Source: Atopobium sp.
Lineage (GTDB): Bacteria > Actinomycetota > Coriobacteriia > Coriobacteriales > Atopobiaceae
Length of the DNA stretch: 64,000 nt
Reading direction: 5' to 3'
Assembly: GCA_015258715.1 (NCBI GenBank)
Contig: JABZHR010000003.1
Span: 113,354 to 177,353, forward strand
The position numbers and the translations under genes were made by a program. This document shows positions 9,643-18,397 of this stretch, piece after piece (position 1 is the stretch's first letter; the number at the start of each line of letters is the position of its first letter). The notes under the pieces were generated by a model. The model saw only the letters and a program-made list of their open reading frames with translations, made no database searches and was not told where the DNA came from.

Positions 9643-10740
9643 ATGGCGAGAAGTGCCCAGATCAAACTGAGCGACGTAGCAACATCGCGTGTCAATAACC
9701 TGAACTTTATGAGGTTTATTGCTGCGCTGATGGTCATTGTTTCTCACTGCTACTCAGTAGTCTTGGGCGGCGACGCCGGTAGCTATTTGCTGAAGCTAAC
9801 GGGGGATCGTTTAAGCCCCGGCGGTGTTTCCGTTGGCGTCTTCTTCTTGTTTGGCGGGTTTTTGATTGCTCGTAGTTGCGAGCATTATCCTGAACCAAAG
9901 AAGTTCTTCTCGGCACGCGTGCTGAGGCTTTTTCCTGAGCTTTTGTTTGTTGTGATTTTGACCGCTTTTGTGCTTGGTCCAATACTCTCAACGCTTTCGC
10001 CTGCAGAGTATTTTACTAATCCACAGACGTATAAGTACCTGCTCAATGGCGCCTTAATTATGGTGCATCAGTTGCCGGGAGTGTTTACCAACAATCCTTC
10101 AGGCGACGTGGTTAATGCTGCGTTGTGGACGCTTCCTGTTGAGTTTATCTGCTACGTGCTGTGTTTTATCAGCTACAAACTCACCAAGTTTGATAAAAAG
10201 AAGTTTTTGCTGCTCTCGGTACCTGTTTTTGCGTTGGCAACAGTGTATTACGTGAAGTTTTCTCCGCTTCAGCTGAGCGTTGTGCGTGCGGTTCTTCTAT
10301 TTTATCTGGGCGTTTTAATCTGGGTATTTAGAGATCACGTCACTATCTCACCTGTTTTAGGCCTTGCGTCGATTGTTCTGTGGTTTGTTATGGTCTTTAG
10401 CGGCATCGATAATCTGGCAATGCTGACGGTTTTTCCTATTGCTTGCTTCTGCCTTGCGTATGGAATGGGCAACCACTTTAGTACGTTTGGCACCAAATTT
10501 GAGCTGTCCTATGGTATTTACCTTTGGGCTTTTCCTATTCAGCAAGCGTTGGTCCAGTACTTCCCAGCATGGCATCCTTATGTAAATGCACTGGTTGCAG
10601 CTTTGCTGGCAACTTGCGGGGCGTTTGTGAATCATTTTGTTGTTACTGCTCCGCTTGGAAGATACCTTAGAGAGCGTCGTCAAAAGGCTCTTGAAGAGCA
10701 GAAGTCTTCCGAAGGACAGAAACCTTCCGAAGAGCAGTAG
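9643..10740 (+). CDS. Membrane acyltransferase, acyltransferase-3 family (OafA/NodX-like)
   Basis: 365 residues with about ten membrane helices. The N-terminus VNNLNFMRFIAALMVIVSHCY carries the arginine and histidine of the acyltransferase-3 family, which moves acyl groups (often acetyl) onto sugars of the cell surface. The C-terminal ~25 residues are hydrophilic with a short repeat (EEQKSSEGQKPSEEQ). It starts immediately after the purN stop, so it is transcribed with purine genes although no metabolic link is obvious. The acceptor sugar is unknown. Confidence 0.85.
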   Translation: MARSAQIKLSDVATSRVNNLNFMRFIAALMVIVSHCYSVVLGGDAGSYLLKLTGDRLSPGGVSVGVFFLFGGFLIARSCEHYPEPKKFFSARVLRLFPELLFVVILTAFVLGPILSTLSPAEYFTNPQTYKYLLNGALIMVHQLPGVFTNNPSGDVVNAALWTLPVEFICYVLCFISYKLTKFDKKKFLLLSVPVFALATVYYVKFSPLQLSVVRAVLLFYLGVLIWVFRDHVTISPVLGLASIVLWFVMVFSGIDNLAMLTVFPIACFCLAYGMGNHFSTFGTKFELSYGIYLWAFPIQQALVQYFPAWHPYVNALVAALLATCGAFVNHFVVTAPLGRYLRERRQKALEEQKSSEGQKPSEEQ

Positions 10741-10769
10741 AGTGTTTAAAGGCAAGTGTCGAGAAAAAG

Positions 10770-11183
10770 CTATTTTGCCAGGCCCACTAAATAGAATGCA
10801 GTTTGCATATACGCAAACGATACAACGCCCCAGATAAGAGGCACAGTTATGTCCCTAATAGTCTGCAGAGTCTCGTGAGTAGAACGTTTGGCTATTTGCG
10901 TGAAGACACCACAGACAATAATGAGGGCGCCAATGCCCATAAAGGCTGGAACAAGAAATTGCTGTTTCAGCGCAGCTTCTGTCGTAAGAAACATTAGGGC
11001 GATAAAAAATGCGATGCCCACAAAGATATAGAAGAGCATGAGCATTCCAAAACGGAGTAGATCAAAGTTTGTGTGCTTAAAAACTTTGCTCAAGTTCTTC
11101 TTTCCAAGAAGCAGATACACCGTAAGAAAATAAAAGGCAGCCATAGGAATACAGATAACCCTATAGACATCCATAAGTGCCAT
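10770..11183 (-). CDS. Small membrane protein, unknown
   Basis: 137 residues with four predicted membrane helices (about 8-27, 45-66, 78-98, 112-133). I do not recognise a family. AAGGCGG precedes the ATG. It lies 46 bp downstream of a SemiSWEET gene on the same strand and may share its transcript. It converges with the acyltransferase gene, 29 bp apart. Confidence 0.6.
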   Translation of the reverse strand: MALMDVYRVICIPMAAFYFLTVYLLLGKKNLSKVFKHTNFDLLRFGMLMLFYIFVGIAFFIALMFLTTEAALKQQFLVPAFMGIGALIIVCGVFTQIAKRSTHETLQTIRDITVPLIWGVVSFAYMQTAFYLVGLAK

Positions 11184-11228
11184 ATGACCGCCTTATTTGC
11201 CGAGTTAGCTTGTTGCGTGTTTCTTCGC

Positions 11229-11513
11229 TTATAGTAGCGCAGTTATTGCAGTTACAAGTCCAAAGATAATGCCTGGGGCGTTAGCAATCATAATAGGAAC
11301 ATCGCGCTCTTTCTTGAAAGTGCCGTAAATAAACCACACGGTGCAGTTAATCATAGCAACCAGCGGCTGGATAAAACTACCTTTGTTTCCAGCAAGGTTA
11401 TTGGTAATCTGAGGGATATAGGAAACATACATCATGACTGATAGTACGCTGCCGATCTGTCCCATCCTGTTGAAGAAGTTCTCGTCAAACGTAATAGCGC
11501 GCTTCTCTGTCAT
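11229..11513 (-). CDS. SemiSWEET-type small transporter (PQ-loop/MtN3), divergent copy
   Basis: 94 residues, three membrane helices, the size of bacterial SemiSWEETs that dimerise to carry small sugars. The first helix ends in VMMYVSYIPQITNNL with the Pro-Gln motif; helix 2 has the INCTVWFIYG pattern. The start at MTEKRA is chosen because GGAGG sits 8 nt upstream; the longer frame has no ribosome site and overlaps the next gene. It is a diverged relative of the two identical copies at 14529 and 17995, giving three members in 7 kb. Confidence 0.82.
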   Translation of the reverse strand: MTEKRAITFDENFFNRMGQIGSVLSVMMYVSYIPQITNNLAGNKGSFIQPLVAMINCTVWFIYGTFKKERDVPIMIANAPGIIFGLVTAITALL

Positions 11514-11580
11514 GTAAAGTAACCTCCAATGGTTGGTTAACTGTTTGCTGATTCTTACCCGATCACTTAGAAGATATTCG

Positions 11581-11934
11581 TTAGTTTGTTGCAGAATAAC
11601 TCGCATCAATCCATTGGCAGAGCTCATCAAAGTCAATGGAGCCATCCAAAAGTATGGAAATCCAATGCTCTTTATTCATATGGTACGCGGGCAAATAACC
11701 ATCTTGATGTAGAAGCATCTCCAGAAGAAATGGATCGTCTATTTTTACATTAACAAGATCGTAGTGTTTGGATTCTTTCAAGCCTAGCTTTTTACCAGGT
11801 ACATCAGCAACAAGCGCAAACCACTTATTATTGTGCGGGTGGCGTAAAACAGCATACGTTGGAGCTGTCGAGAAGGGATAGTCGGGGTTTATACCGTACT
11901 GATTTGCAACGTAATCAAACAGCTTTTCTCGCAT
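11581..11934 (-). CDS. MmcQ/YjbR family protein
   Basis: 117 residues. MREKLFDYVANQYGINPDYPF at the start, NKWFALV, and HWISILLDGSIDFDELCQWIDASY at the end are the family pattern. The fold resembles the double-wing motif of CyaY-like/DNA-binding proteins, but the cellular role is not established. The start at MREKLF matches family N-termini and has GAAGGGC upstream; an ATG 36 bp earlier gives a Lys-rich extension that looks spurious. Confidence 0.82.
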   Translation of the reverse strand: MREKLFDYVANQYGINPDYPFSTAPTYAVLRHPHNNKWFALVADVPGKKLGLKESKHYDLVNVKIDDPFLLEMLLHQDGYLPAYHMNKEHWISILLDGSIDFDELCQWIDASYSATN

Positions 11935-12082
11935 AATCTTGCCCTTCTTTCCCATATTTTTTACGTACAAAATGCCCTTTATTGTGAGTCGGAAATTGCT
12001 ATTATCCTCAGTATATACGCCCTAAACAGCTATACTAAAGGTGTCTGTGTATGTAATAAAAAGTCCAAGTGAAGGGCGTCAT

Positions 12083-12706
12083 ATGAGTCGTGTTTCTCGT
12101 AGAGAAGATGAGTTCTATAGCATGTTCTCTGAGTTTTCTGCACTGATTGTTTCTACAGCAAAACTGTTTGTCTCCTACATGGAGTCATTCCCAAGTTCAG
12201 AAGATTATGAAGTCCAGATTAAGAACTATGAGACGCTTTGTGATGACCAGGTAGGAAAGATTATTTCCACCCTTAACACGTCTTTTATCACGCCATTTGA
12301 TCGTGAGGACATCTCACGCCTGGCCCTGCTTATGGATGAGATTGCAGACGGTATTGAGAGCGTTTCCGCTCACCTCAGCATGTATGACATTAAAGAGATG
12401 CGTCCAGAGGCTGTTCAGGTAGCTCATCTCATTCTGTTTGCTTCAGAGGAGCTGCAGAAGGCTTTTGATCGTCTCCCTGATTATCACAAGGATGACTCGG
12501 TTATTCGTCACACACGCTCTGCAAATGAATACGAGGATCAGGGCGATGTTGTGTATCGTAACGCTCTGAGCTCTATCTTTAGGAATGTTGATGATCCAAT
12601 TGAGGTTCTTAAGTGGAAGAGCCTTCTGGATAGACTTGAGTCAACCCTTGACGCTTGCAAGCATGTTGCAAACGCTGTTCAGAATGTCATCGTGAAAAAT
12701 GGCTAG
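12083..12706 (+). CDS. DUF47 (PhoU-like) phosphate transport regulator
   Basis: 207 residues, almost all helical, the size of DUF47/TIGR00153 proteins that associate with PiT permeases. Visible family features are the SRREDEFYSMFSEF start, the acidic metal-binding-like DEIADGIESV, and ENxxD-like ANEYEDQGDVVYRNAL. The start at MSRVSR follows GAAGGG at a good distance. The 3' end overlaps the PiT gene by 8 bp, the standard DUF47-pit pair, so it probably gates or regulates phosphate uptake by the downstream permease. Confidence 0.9.
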   Translation: MSRVSRREDEFYSMFSEFSALIVSTAKLFVSYMESFPSSEDYEVQIKNYETLCDDQVGKIISTLNTSFITPFDREDISRLALLMDEIADGIESVSAHLSMYDIKEMRPEAVQVAHLILFASEELQKAFDRLPDYHKDDSVIRHTRSANEYEDQGDVVYRNALSSIFRNVDDPIEVLKWKSLLDRLESTLDACKHVANAVQNVIVKNG

Positions 12707-13694
12707 CATCTTGCTTATTGCGGTACTTGTTTCCGCTCTGATATTTGAGTTCATTAACGGCTTCCATGACACCGCAAATGCTATTGCTACCACGGTGTAT
12801 ACCAAGGCTTTGCCTCTACGCACAGCAATTATCATGTCGGCTATCATGAACTTTATCGGCGCGCTTATGAGCGAGAAGGTCGCTATGACCATCGCGTCTG
12901 GCCTAGTTGACATTCAGCTCCAGCTCTACGTAATTTTTGCTGCGTTGATGGGCGCTATTATTTGGGACCTCTTTACCTGGTGGTTCTCAATCCCAAGCTC
13001 CTCATCACACGCACTTATCGGCAGCCTTATTGGCGCAACCATCGTATTTACCGGCAGCACGGGCCATATTCTGTGGGCGGGTGTCATCGAGAAGGTTGTT
13101 ATCCCTCTATTTACCTCGCCACTTATTGGCATGGCTCTGGGCTACTTCATTATGAAGCTGGTATTTGAGATCTTTGCTGATTGGCCACCTAAAAAGGCAA
13201 ACGGTCTCTTCCATCGTCTTCAGGTGCTCTCAGCTGCGTTTATGGCATACAGCCACGGCAATAATGACGCTCAGAAGACCATGGGAATCATCACGTTGGC
13301 CCTGGTAACCGCAGGTCTACACGACCCTTCCATGGGCATTCCTCTGTGGGTCAAGCTGCTTTGCGCAACTACTATGGCGCTGGGCACCTCTATTGGCGGC
13401 GGTCGTATTATGCGGACCGTTGGCGATGGTGTTACTAAGCTCACGCCAGTTATTGGCTTTGTCGCCGAAACAAGTTCTACCGTTGCAATTGAGATCATGA
13501 CTGCACTTGGAGCACCAGTTTCCACTACACAGGTCATCACCACATCTATCATGGGTGCAGGATCTGCTCGTCGTCGCAGCTCCGTGCGCTGGGGCGTTGC
13601 GCGCAAGATTATTGCCGCTTGGTTTGTGACGCTGCCAGCCACCATGGCGCTCGGCGGACTTATTGCATTCCTGACCAGCTTTGTTCTGGCATAA
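12699..13694 (+). CDS. pit: PiT family inorganic phosphate transporter
   Basis: 331 residues, about ten membrane helices. The duplicated PiT signature is clear: FEFINGFHDTANAIAT near the N-terminus and AFMAYSHGNNDAQKTMG in the second half. ALGTSIGGGRIMRTVG and the VSTTQVITTSIMGAGSARR block also match. It imports phosphate (as metal-phosphate or with a cation) at low affinity. Overlap with the DUF47 gene indicates translational coupling. The next gene starts 3 bp downstream. Confidence 0.95.
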   Translation: MASILLIAVLVSALIFEFINGFHDTANAIATTVYTKALPLRTAIIMSAIMNFIGALMSEKVAMTIASGLVDIQLQLYVIFAALMGAIIWDLFTWWFSIPSSSSHALIGSLIGATIVFTGSTGHILWAGVIEKVVIPLFTSPLIGMALGYFIMKLVFEIFADWPPKKANGLFHRLQVLSAAFMAYSHGNNDAQKTMGIITLALVTAGLHDPSMGIPLWVKLLCATTMALGTSIGGGRIMRTVGDGVTKLTPVIGFVAETSSTVAIEIMTALGAPVSTTQVITTSIMGAGSARRRSSVRWGVARKIIAAWFVTLPATMALGGLIAFLTSFVLA

Positions 13695-13697
13695 CCA

Positions 13698-14387
13698 ATG
13701 CTCAACATTGTACTGGTAGAGCCCGAGATTCCCGCAAATACGGGAAACATTGGCCGCACCTGCGTAGTGAGCGGGACTCATCTGCACTTAGTGGGCCCAT
13801 TGGGTTTCTCGCTTGATGACAAAAGCCTCAAGCGAGCGGGTATGGCCTACTGGCAAAGCCTTAACGTTTCTGTTTACGATAACTGGGATCAATTTCTGGA
13901 GAAGAACGGTCTAGCTCAAACGTCTGGTGCACTTGCTGCGGACGCTGCACACGACGCTGTTTCCGCAGCTGACGGCTCTTCCAACAGCACTTTTACGGTC
14001 GGCAGGTCTCCGCTACACTTCCTTACCAAGAAAGCTAAGAAGACCTATACTCAGGCAACGTATCGCGATGGGGATTACCTTATCTTTGGCAAAGAAAGCT
14101 TGGGATTATCCGAGGAACTCCTGGCCCAGCATGCTGACGAGTGCGAGAGAATCCCAATGTTGCAAGACTCCGCAAGCCTGGTTAATCGTGAGGACTGGAG
14201 TCAAAAGCACGATGCACTTGACGGTGATGACCAATACGCTCATCCAGCGCTTTTGCGGCAGGATATCTGCGGAAACTTCATTGACCCTAACGAGTTCTCG
14301 GTCAGTGCGCTTAACGTTTCAAACGCTGCCGCCATTGTGCTGTATGAGGCGCTGCGACAGATTGGCTTTCCGGGGATGAGTGTCTAA
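13698..14387 (+). CDS. trmL: TrmL/SpoU family tRNA (cytidine34/uridine34-2'-O)-methyltransferase with insertions
   Basis: 229 residues against ~155 for typical TrmL, which methylates the wobble ribose of some tRNA-Leu. The SPOUT knot motifs are intact: MLNIVLVEPEIPANTGNIGRTC (two blocks), DYLIFGKESLGLSEELL and ALNVSNAAAIVLYEALRQIGF. The extra length is a ~30-residue Ala/Ser-rich insert after residue 74 and a ~40-residue insert between IPML and the last motif. Both are in frame with normal codon use. It begins 3 bp after pit; a strong bidirectional terminator follows. Confidence 0.88.
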   Translation: MLNIVLVEPEIPANTGNIGRTCVVSGTHLHLVGPLGFSLDDKSLKRAGMAYWQSLNVSVYDNWDQFLEKNGLAQTSGALAADAAHDAVSAADGSSNSTFTVGRSPLHFLTKKAKKTYTQATYRDGDYLIFGKESLGLSEELLAQHADECERIPMLQDSASLVNREDWSQKHDALDGDDQYAHPALLRQDICGNFIDPNEFSVSALNVSNAAAIVLYEALRQIGFPGMSV

Positions 14388-14469
14388 GAACTAGCTTATT
14401 GAGTTTGTTTATGATGCAGAATGAGAAAAGCGCCAAGAATGGCGACAGAGGTAAGACGCATGTTAATTA

Positions 14470-14506
14470 AAATCCGACAGCACCATTAGATGCTGTCGGA
14501 TTTCTA
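14470..14506. terminator. Bidirectional terminator (trmL / SemiSWEET copy 1)
   Basis: 13-bp stem AAATCCGACAGCA / TGCTGTCGGATTT (14470-14482, 14491-14503) with A- and T-runs on both sides. It serves the converging genes. Confidence 0.9.
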
Positions 14507-14911
14507 AATTAAACTTGCTGCTTAATCACTATAAAGCAGTAAGGAACGTCAAACCGCCCAAAATTACACCAGCAGTATTTGGGATAATAAGAATCCAGTC
14601 CTTTTTGGGCTCTTTAGTCCAACCATAGATGACCCAAATGAGACAAGAAACTGCTGCAAATAGCGGCTGAAAAGGTTGAGCCTTTACGCCCTGTAGATTT
14701 GCAATAATTTGTGGAATATAAGCGATAAAAACAAATACTCCGATAAAAGCTCCGATAGAGCCTACAAATAGATTGATTTGTTTCTTTGACATAAAACACC
14801 TCCTCCTTCGTTATTTTAATTATAAGGATGAGGCAACGAGAAAATCAAACTACCTGTGAAATTAGAATTTAACGTTATTGCTTTAGTTATGAAGATTGGT
14901 TTGCAGATTTA
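14500..14911. repeat. Duplicated segment, copy A
   Basis: About 410 bp repeated at 17966-18377 in the same orientation (offset 3466). Positions 14530-14808 are identical to the other copy and contain the whole SemiSWEET gene and its ribosome site. The flanks on both sides are recognisable but carry many substitutions and small indels. Confidence 0.9.
14529..14792 (-). CDS. SemiSWEET-type small transporter, identical copy 1
   Basis: 87 residues, three helices. GVFVFIAYIPQIIANLQG carries the PQ motif and AAVSCLIWVIYGW the second-helix Asn/Trp region of SemiSWEETs, which form dimeric small-sugar channels. CTCCTCC on the plus strand (GGAGGAGG on the coding strand) is a very strong ribosome site. 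The protein is identical to that at 17995, but the stop codons differ (TAG here, TAA there). The two copies bracket the large surface protein gene. Confidence 0.88.
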   Translation of the reverse strand: MSKKQINLFVGSIGAFIGVFVFIAYIPQIIANLQGVKAQPFQPLFAAVSCLIWVIYGWTKEPKKDWILIIPNTAGVILGGLTFLTAL

Positions 14912-14957
14912 TGGCTAGAGCTGCGCCTGCCTGCGGCTACTTTAAGAATACGCAAAC

Positions 14958-14988
14958 AAAAACCCGAGTGCCAAAGCGCTCGGGTTTT
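14958..14988 (-). terminator. Terminator of the 859-residue surface protein gene
   Basis: Stem AACCCGAG(TGC) / (GCG)CTCGGGTT with A-run on the left, so it reads as a terminator on the minus strand, 22 bp past the stop codon at 15011. Confidence 0.85.
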
Positions 14989-15010
14989 ACGTTTGCCTTA
15001 CTACTTCCTG

Positions 15011-17590
15011 TTACTCTTCGTCATGCTTCCTACGGCGCAAAACAAGGGATGTTCCCAGCGCAGCCACGGAGGTCAGAGCTGTGCCGACAAGAACTACGCT
15101 TGAAGCATCGCCAGTCTCGGGCAGAGCGCTTTTACGCTTTGCTGGGGCCTGAGGAACTGCAGGAGTCTCAGGGTTCTTTATGTAGTAGAACGTGTACTCA
15201 AGCTGGTCTGCAGAAACATATCCAGTGCTATCGCCCTGAAGTGTGTAACCGTCAATCTCACGAGCAGAAACATTCTGCAGGTTGAGCGTCTGGCTGCCAA
15301 TAATATCGTCGGAATGAATTTGTTCGCCAGTCTGTGCGTCAACGTAATGGATGGTATAGCTGTAGCGAGCTTCCTTACTATATGTGAAGGTCAAGACGTT
15401 ATTCTCGACATTCTCATCAAGGACCATAGAGCGAGAAGACACATCTACATAGGCATAATCTCCGCGATCAGCGGCGTCGAGAGCCCACTTGCTGACAAGA
15501 GAACCGATTGGAGCAGTCTCAGTTGTGGTTGAAAGAATCTGGCCGTCATCTGTCTGGTGAATGACCGTGTAGGAGACGGAGGAGTCATTCTTTTTCCACA
15601 GTGCGTGTAGGGTGATGTCACCTGTAACTGCTGCGGAGAAGCTGTATACAGAGGGGTTTCCGTTGGTATAGAGAATCCAGCCAGCAAAGGTGTAGCCCTC
15701 TCGTACGGGATCAGCGGGTTTGGTGGCTGCGTCTCCGTAGGTGAGCTCCTGCGAGTTGACTGGTGAACCACCCTCAGAGTCAAAGGTAACGGTAGCAGTC
15801 AGAGGCGCCCACTTGGCATACAGCACCGTATTAGTTGCTGGCATAGTGGTGTCGGTAACAGGGGTGCCCACGGTCTCTGAGTTGTCGTACCAGCCCTTGA
15901 AAACATAACCAGGACGTGGAGAAGTTAAAGAGGCGCCAGGAACATCAGTGCTGGCATTAAACGGCTCTCCGAAGAGGTGAGAGTGCGTAGCAACAGTTGT
16001 GCCGGAGCTTACGTAGGTAACGGTATAGGTATTGCGCTTATAGCGGTGCTCAATCAAGTTGGAATTGTAATTAGTGGTGAGGTAGTCGTAGTTGTATGGC
16101 TGCCAACTGGTCCAACCAAGTGCATCGTAATTGGTTCCATCAAAATGGTCAATGCTCATGCGGTAGCCGTCATACGAAAAACCAGGATGTCTATTCTCGC
16201 TCTCAAGATAGTGATCAACATCATTTCTTGCAATCTCTGTAATCATGCCAGGTCGAGAAAGCGTGTGGTCTCCGCCCATATCGTAAGTACCATCAAGATT
16301 TTGATAGTAGTAGAAGCGGTAGCGTGGACCAAGAGCAGTGGAATTGGTATAGCGGCCGTAAATTTCAAACACATTATCCGCGGTAATCTTGGAGCCTGGG
16401 TCAGTTGTTTTTGCTTGGAAGGTGGTTGCGGTGCCGCCGACACCAGGGATTATGCCGTACCAATAGTAGGTTCTAGAAGGGTCGTCTGCACGCATGGCGG
16501 CAAGCATGTCGTCGCTGTACTTGTTGCCGGTATTGGGGTTAATGGAATAAGGGTTAAACGTATCACCATAACGAAGCGTAAGCGTTGCAAGAATGGAGCC
16601 ATCTCTCTTTGGACGCACGTTAACGGTGATTGTTGCAAGGTTGTAGTAAACGTTAATAGTGGTAGATCCATCTGCTGCAATAGGGGTTGGATCGCTCTCG
16701 TGGCTGTACGTTTCAAAGCGGAACACGCCGGTATTAGGCTGAACAGGGGCAGTTGCGGTCATTGTTCCAACGGTTCCAGAAGCAGCGGTAGTTGTAACGT
16801 AGTTGTAGTTAGAAGGGTTATTTGGGTCCTGAATAAAATAGGCGTAGTGATACGTTGCTGTTGCTGGAGTCCAAAGTGCCTTTGCAGTAACTGGCTCTTG
16901 AGGCATGGTGGTGGGCAGCGAATCTGCAATACCATCGTCATTAAGGTCCCAGCCAGCAAAGGTATAGCCAGTTCGTGTTGGGTTAGGGATAGCAGGAACA
17001 GGATCTCCAGGATTTCCAATTACAGGAGATAGCTCACTGCCAGAAGTTGAGAAGTAGATTGCGCTGCGAGGATTGCGATCGTAGTAGATGTACTTTACAG
17101 CCTTACCATCTGCGGTAACCTTGAGCGAAAGGTCTGCAGTTGTGCGCACAAAACCTGGATAAGAAACATCGGTAACAGTAACCATTGAATCAGGCACAGC
17201 GTAGTTTTCTTCAGAAGACACTTCAACATAATTGCCGGTAGTCATTTCCTTCATGCGTTTAACGGTGTAGGTAACATAACCAGGCATGTAATAGACGGTC
17301 TGCTTAATGTAGTGGTCTGAACCAGAGGCAACGCCAGTAACGGTTGTTTGAGCAGGATCTTCCAGGTCATAACCGGTAACTGTTGGAGAGGTAACAGACC
17401 AGGATTCTCCCTCATTTACAACTTGCTTAGAAGGCGCATGAATCTCTTCGTCGGTAAGTACATTAACGTACGAGACAACAACTGAGTATTTACCTGCGTC
17501 TTCAATAGACTCTGCAATAGCGGATGCTGGAAGGCTGCTCAAAACAAGAGCAAGAGCAAATAAAATACTCAAAACTTTCTTTGCGCGCAT
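15011..17590 (-). CDS. LPETG-anchored surface protein with InlB-type B repeats and MucBP-like domains
   Basis: 859 residues. Signal peptide 1-26 (KKVLSILFALALVLSSLPASA). A MucBP-like segment lies near 33-110 (VVVSYVNVLTDEEIH) and a second near 745-810 (YTIHYVDAQTGEQIHSDD). At least three Listeria-Bacteroides (InlB B) repeats carry the TGYTFAGW...ALW pattern (~205-240, ~560-597, ~625-665). The wall signal LPETGDASS at 823-831 is followed by a helix and RRRKHDEE. It is exported and covalently linked to peptidoglycan by a class A/E-type sortase, likely as an adhesin. It is flanked by identical direct repeats and a gene relic, so the locus looks rearranged. The binding partner is unknown. Confidence 0.9.
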   Translation of the reverse strand: MRAKKVLSILFALALVLSSLPASAIAESIEDAGKYSVVVSYVNVLTDEEIHAPSKQVVNEGESWSVTSPTVTGYDLEDPAQTTVTGVASGSDHYIKQTVYYMPGYVTYTVKRMKEMTTGNYVEVSSEENYAVPDSMVTVTDVSYPGFVRTTADLSLKVTADGKAVKYIYYDRNPRSAIYFSTSGSELSPVIGNPGDPVPAIPNPTRTGYTFAGWDLNDDGIADSLPTTMPQEPVTAKALWTPATATYHYAYFIQDPNNPSNYNYVTTTAASGTVGTMTATAPVQPNTGVFRFETYSHESDPTPIAADGSTTINVYYNLATITVNVRPKRDGSILATLTLRYGDTFNPYSINPNTGNKYSDDMLAAMRADDPSRTYYWYGIIPGVGGTATTFQAKTTDPGSKITADNVFEIYGRYTNSTALGPRYRFYYYQNLDGTYDMGGDHTLSRPGMITEIARNDVDHYLESENRHPGFSYDGYRMSIDHFDGTNYDALGWTSWQPYNYDYLTTNYNSNLIEHRYKRNTYTVTYVSSGTTVATHSHLFGEPFNASTDVPGASLTSPRPGYVFKGWYDNSETVGTPVTDTTMPATNTVLYAKWAPLTATVTFDSEGGSPVNSQELTYGDAATKPADPVREGYTFAGWILYTNGNPSVYSFSAAVTGDITLHALWKKNDSSVSYTVIHQTDDGQILSTTTETAPIGSLVSKWALDAADRGDYAYVDVSSRSMVLDENVENNVLTFTYSKEARYSYTIHYVDAQTGEQIHSDDIIGSQTLNLQNVSAREIDGYTLQGDSTGYVSADQLEYTFYYIKNPETPAVPQAPAKRKSALPETGDASSVVLVGTALTSVAALGTSLVLRRRKHDEE

Positions 17591-17752
17591 AATTTCTCCT
17601 CAAACAGCAACAAGATAGGTAAATCATAATAAATAGCGAGAAGAACTTGCTGTTCAAGCTGTAAATTGACCGTATATACACAATCCACTTCTCCTTAAGG
17701 TGCAGGAGAAGTGGACGAGAAGGTCAAACTTTCTGTGAAACTCAGCGTAGTA

Positions 17753-17940
17753 TGAAATTTATAGATCTGTACCTACGGCCTCAGCGGGTTTCTTTTCAAA
17801 GAGCTTGCCAGATTTCCTGAGATGATAGGCAAGAATCAGGATGCTTGCCAGCATAACAAGCGTGCAAATGATGGAACCTTCTGCGCCAAAGCTACCGTCG
17901 GTAAGCCAATCCTGGCCACTGCCAGGAGAAAAATAGAAAT
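17753..17940 (-). pseudogene. Decayed 3' end of a CPBP protease gene
   Basis: The minus-strand frame 17759-17950 reads GQDWLTDGSFGAEGSIICTL and then ILILAYHLRKSGKLFEKKP, nearly the same as the last ~60 residues of the intact CPBP gene at 19602 (GPDWLTGGSFGAEGSIVCTL..., AYQLRKSGKLFTKKP). Upstream catalytic parts are missing. It is a fragment left by duplication or replacement, not a functional gene. The 17591-17994 gap otherwise holds the surface-protein promoter region and a hairpin. Confidence 0.85.
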
Positions 17941-17969
17941 CCGGTGGCATTTTTCATGTCACCAGATTT
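17937..17969 (-). terminator. Hairpin downstream of SemiSWEET copy 2
   Basis: AAATCCGGTGGCAT pairs with ATGTCACCAGATTT across a short T-rich loop. Position and shape match the terminator after copy 1 although the sequence differs. Confidence 0.6.
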
Positions 17970-18377
17970 CTAATGTAAAGTTGCTGTTTAGCTGTTATAA
18001 AGCAGTAAGGAACGTCAAACCGCCCAAAATTACACCAGCAGTATTTGGGATAATAAGAATCCAGTCCTTTTTGGGCTCTTTAGTCCAACCATAGATGACC
18101 CAAATGAGACAAGAAACTGCTGCAAATAGCGGCTGAAAAGGTTGAGCCTTTACGCCCTGTAGATTTGCAATAATTTGTGGAATATAAGCGATAAAAACAA
18201 ATACTCCGATAAAAGCTCCGATAGAGCCTACAAATAGATTGATTTGTTTCTTTGACATAAAACACCTCCTCCTTTGTTATTTTAATTATAAGGAGGAGGT
18301 GACGAAAAAGTTACCCTATCCGTGAAATTAGAATTTAATAAAATTGGGTTAGTTATGAAGATTGGTTTACAGATTTA
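17966..18377. repeat. Duplicated segment, copy B
   Basis: Second copy of the 14500-14911 segment. 17996-18274 is identical to 14530-14808; flanks are diverged. Confidence 0.9.
17995..18258 (-). CDS. SemiSWEET-type small transporter, identical copy 2
   Basis: Same 87-residue protein and same coding sequence as 14529-14792, except for the stop codon. Three helices, the PQ motif and a GGAGGAGG ribosome site are all retained, so the copy is intact. Identity inside against divergence outside suggests recent gene conversion between the two copies rather than one recent duplication of the whole segment. Confidence 0.88.
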   Translation of the reverse strand: MSKKQINLFVGSIGAFIGVFVFIAYIPQIIANLQGVKAQPFQPLFAAVSCLIWVIYGWTKEPKKDWILIIPNTAGVILGGLTFLTAL

Positions 18378-18397
18378 ATCCAGAGCAAAGAAGTTCA

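Noticed and set aside
15977..17032. 351-residue open frame on the plus strand
   Set aside because: Antisense shadow of the surface protein; rich in Cys/Arg/Gly without family motifs.
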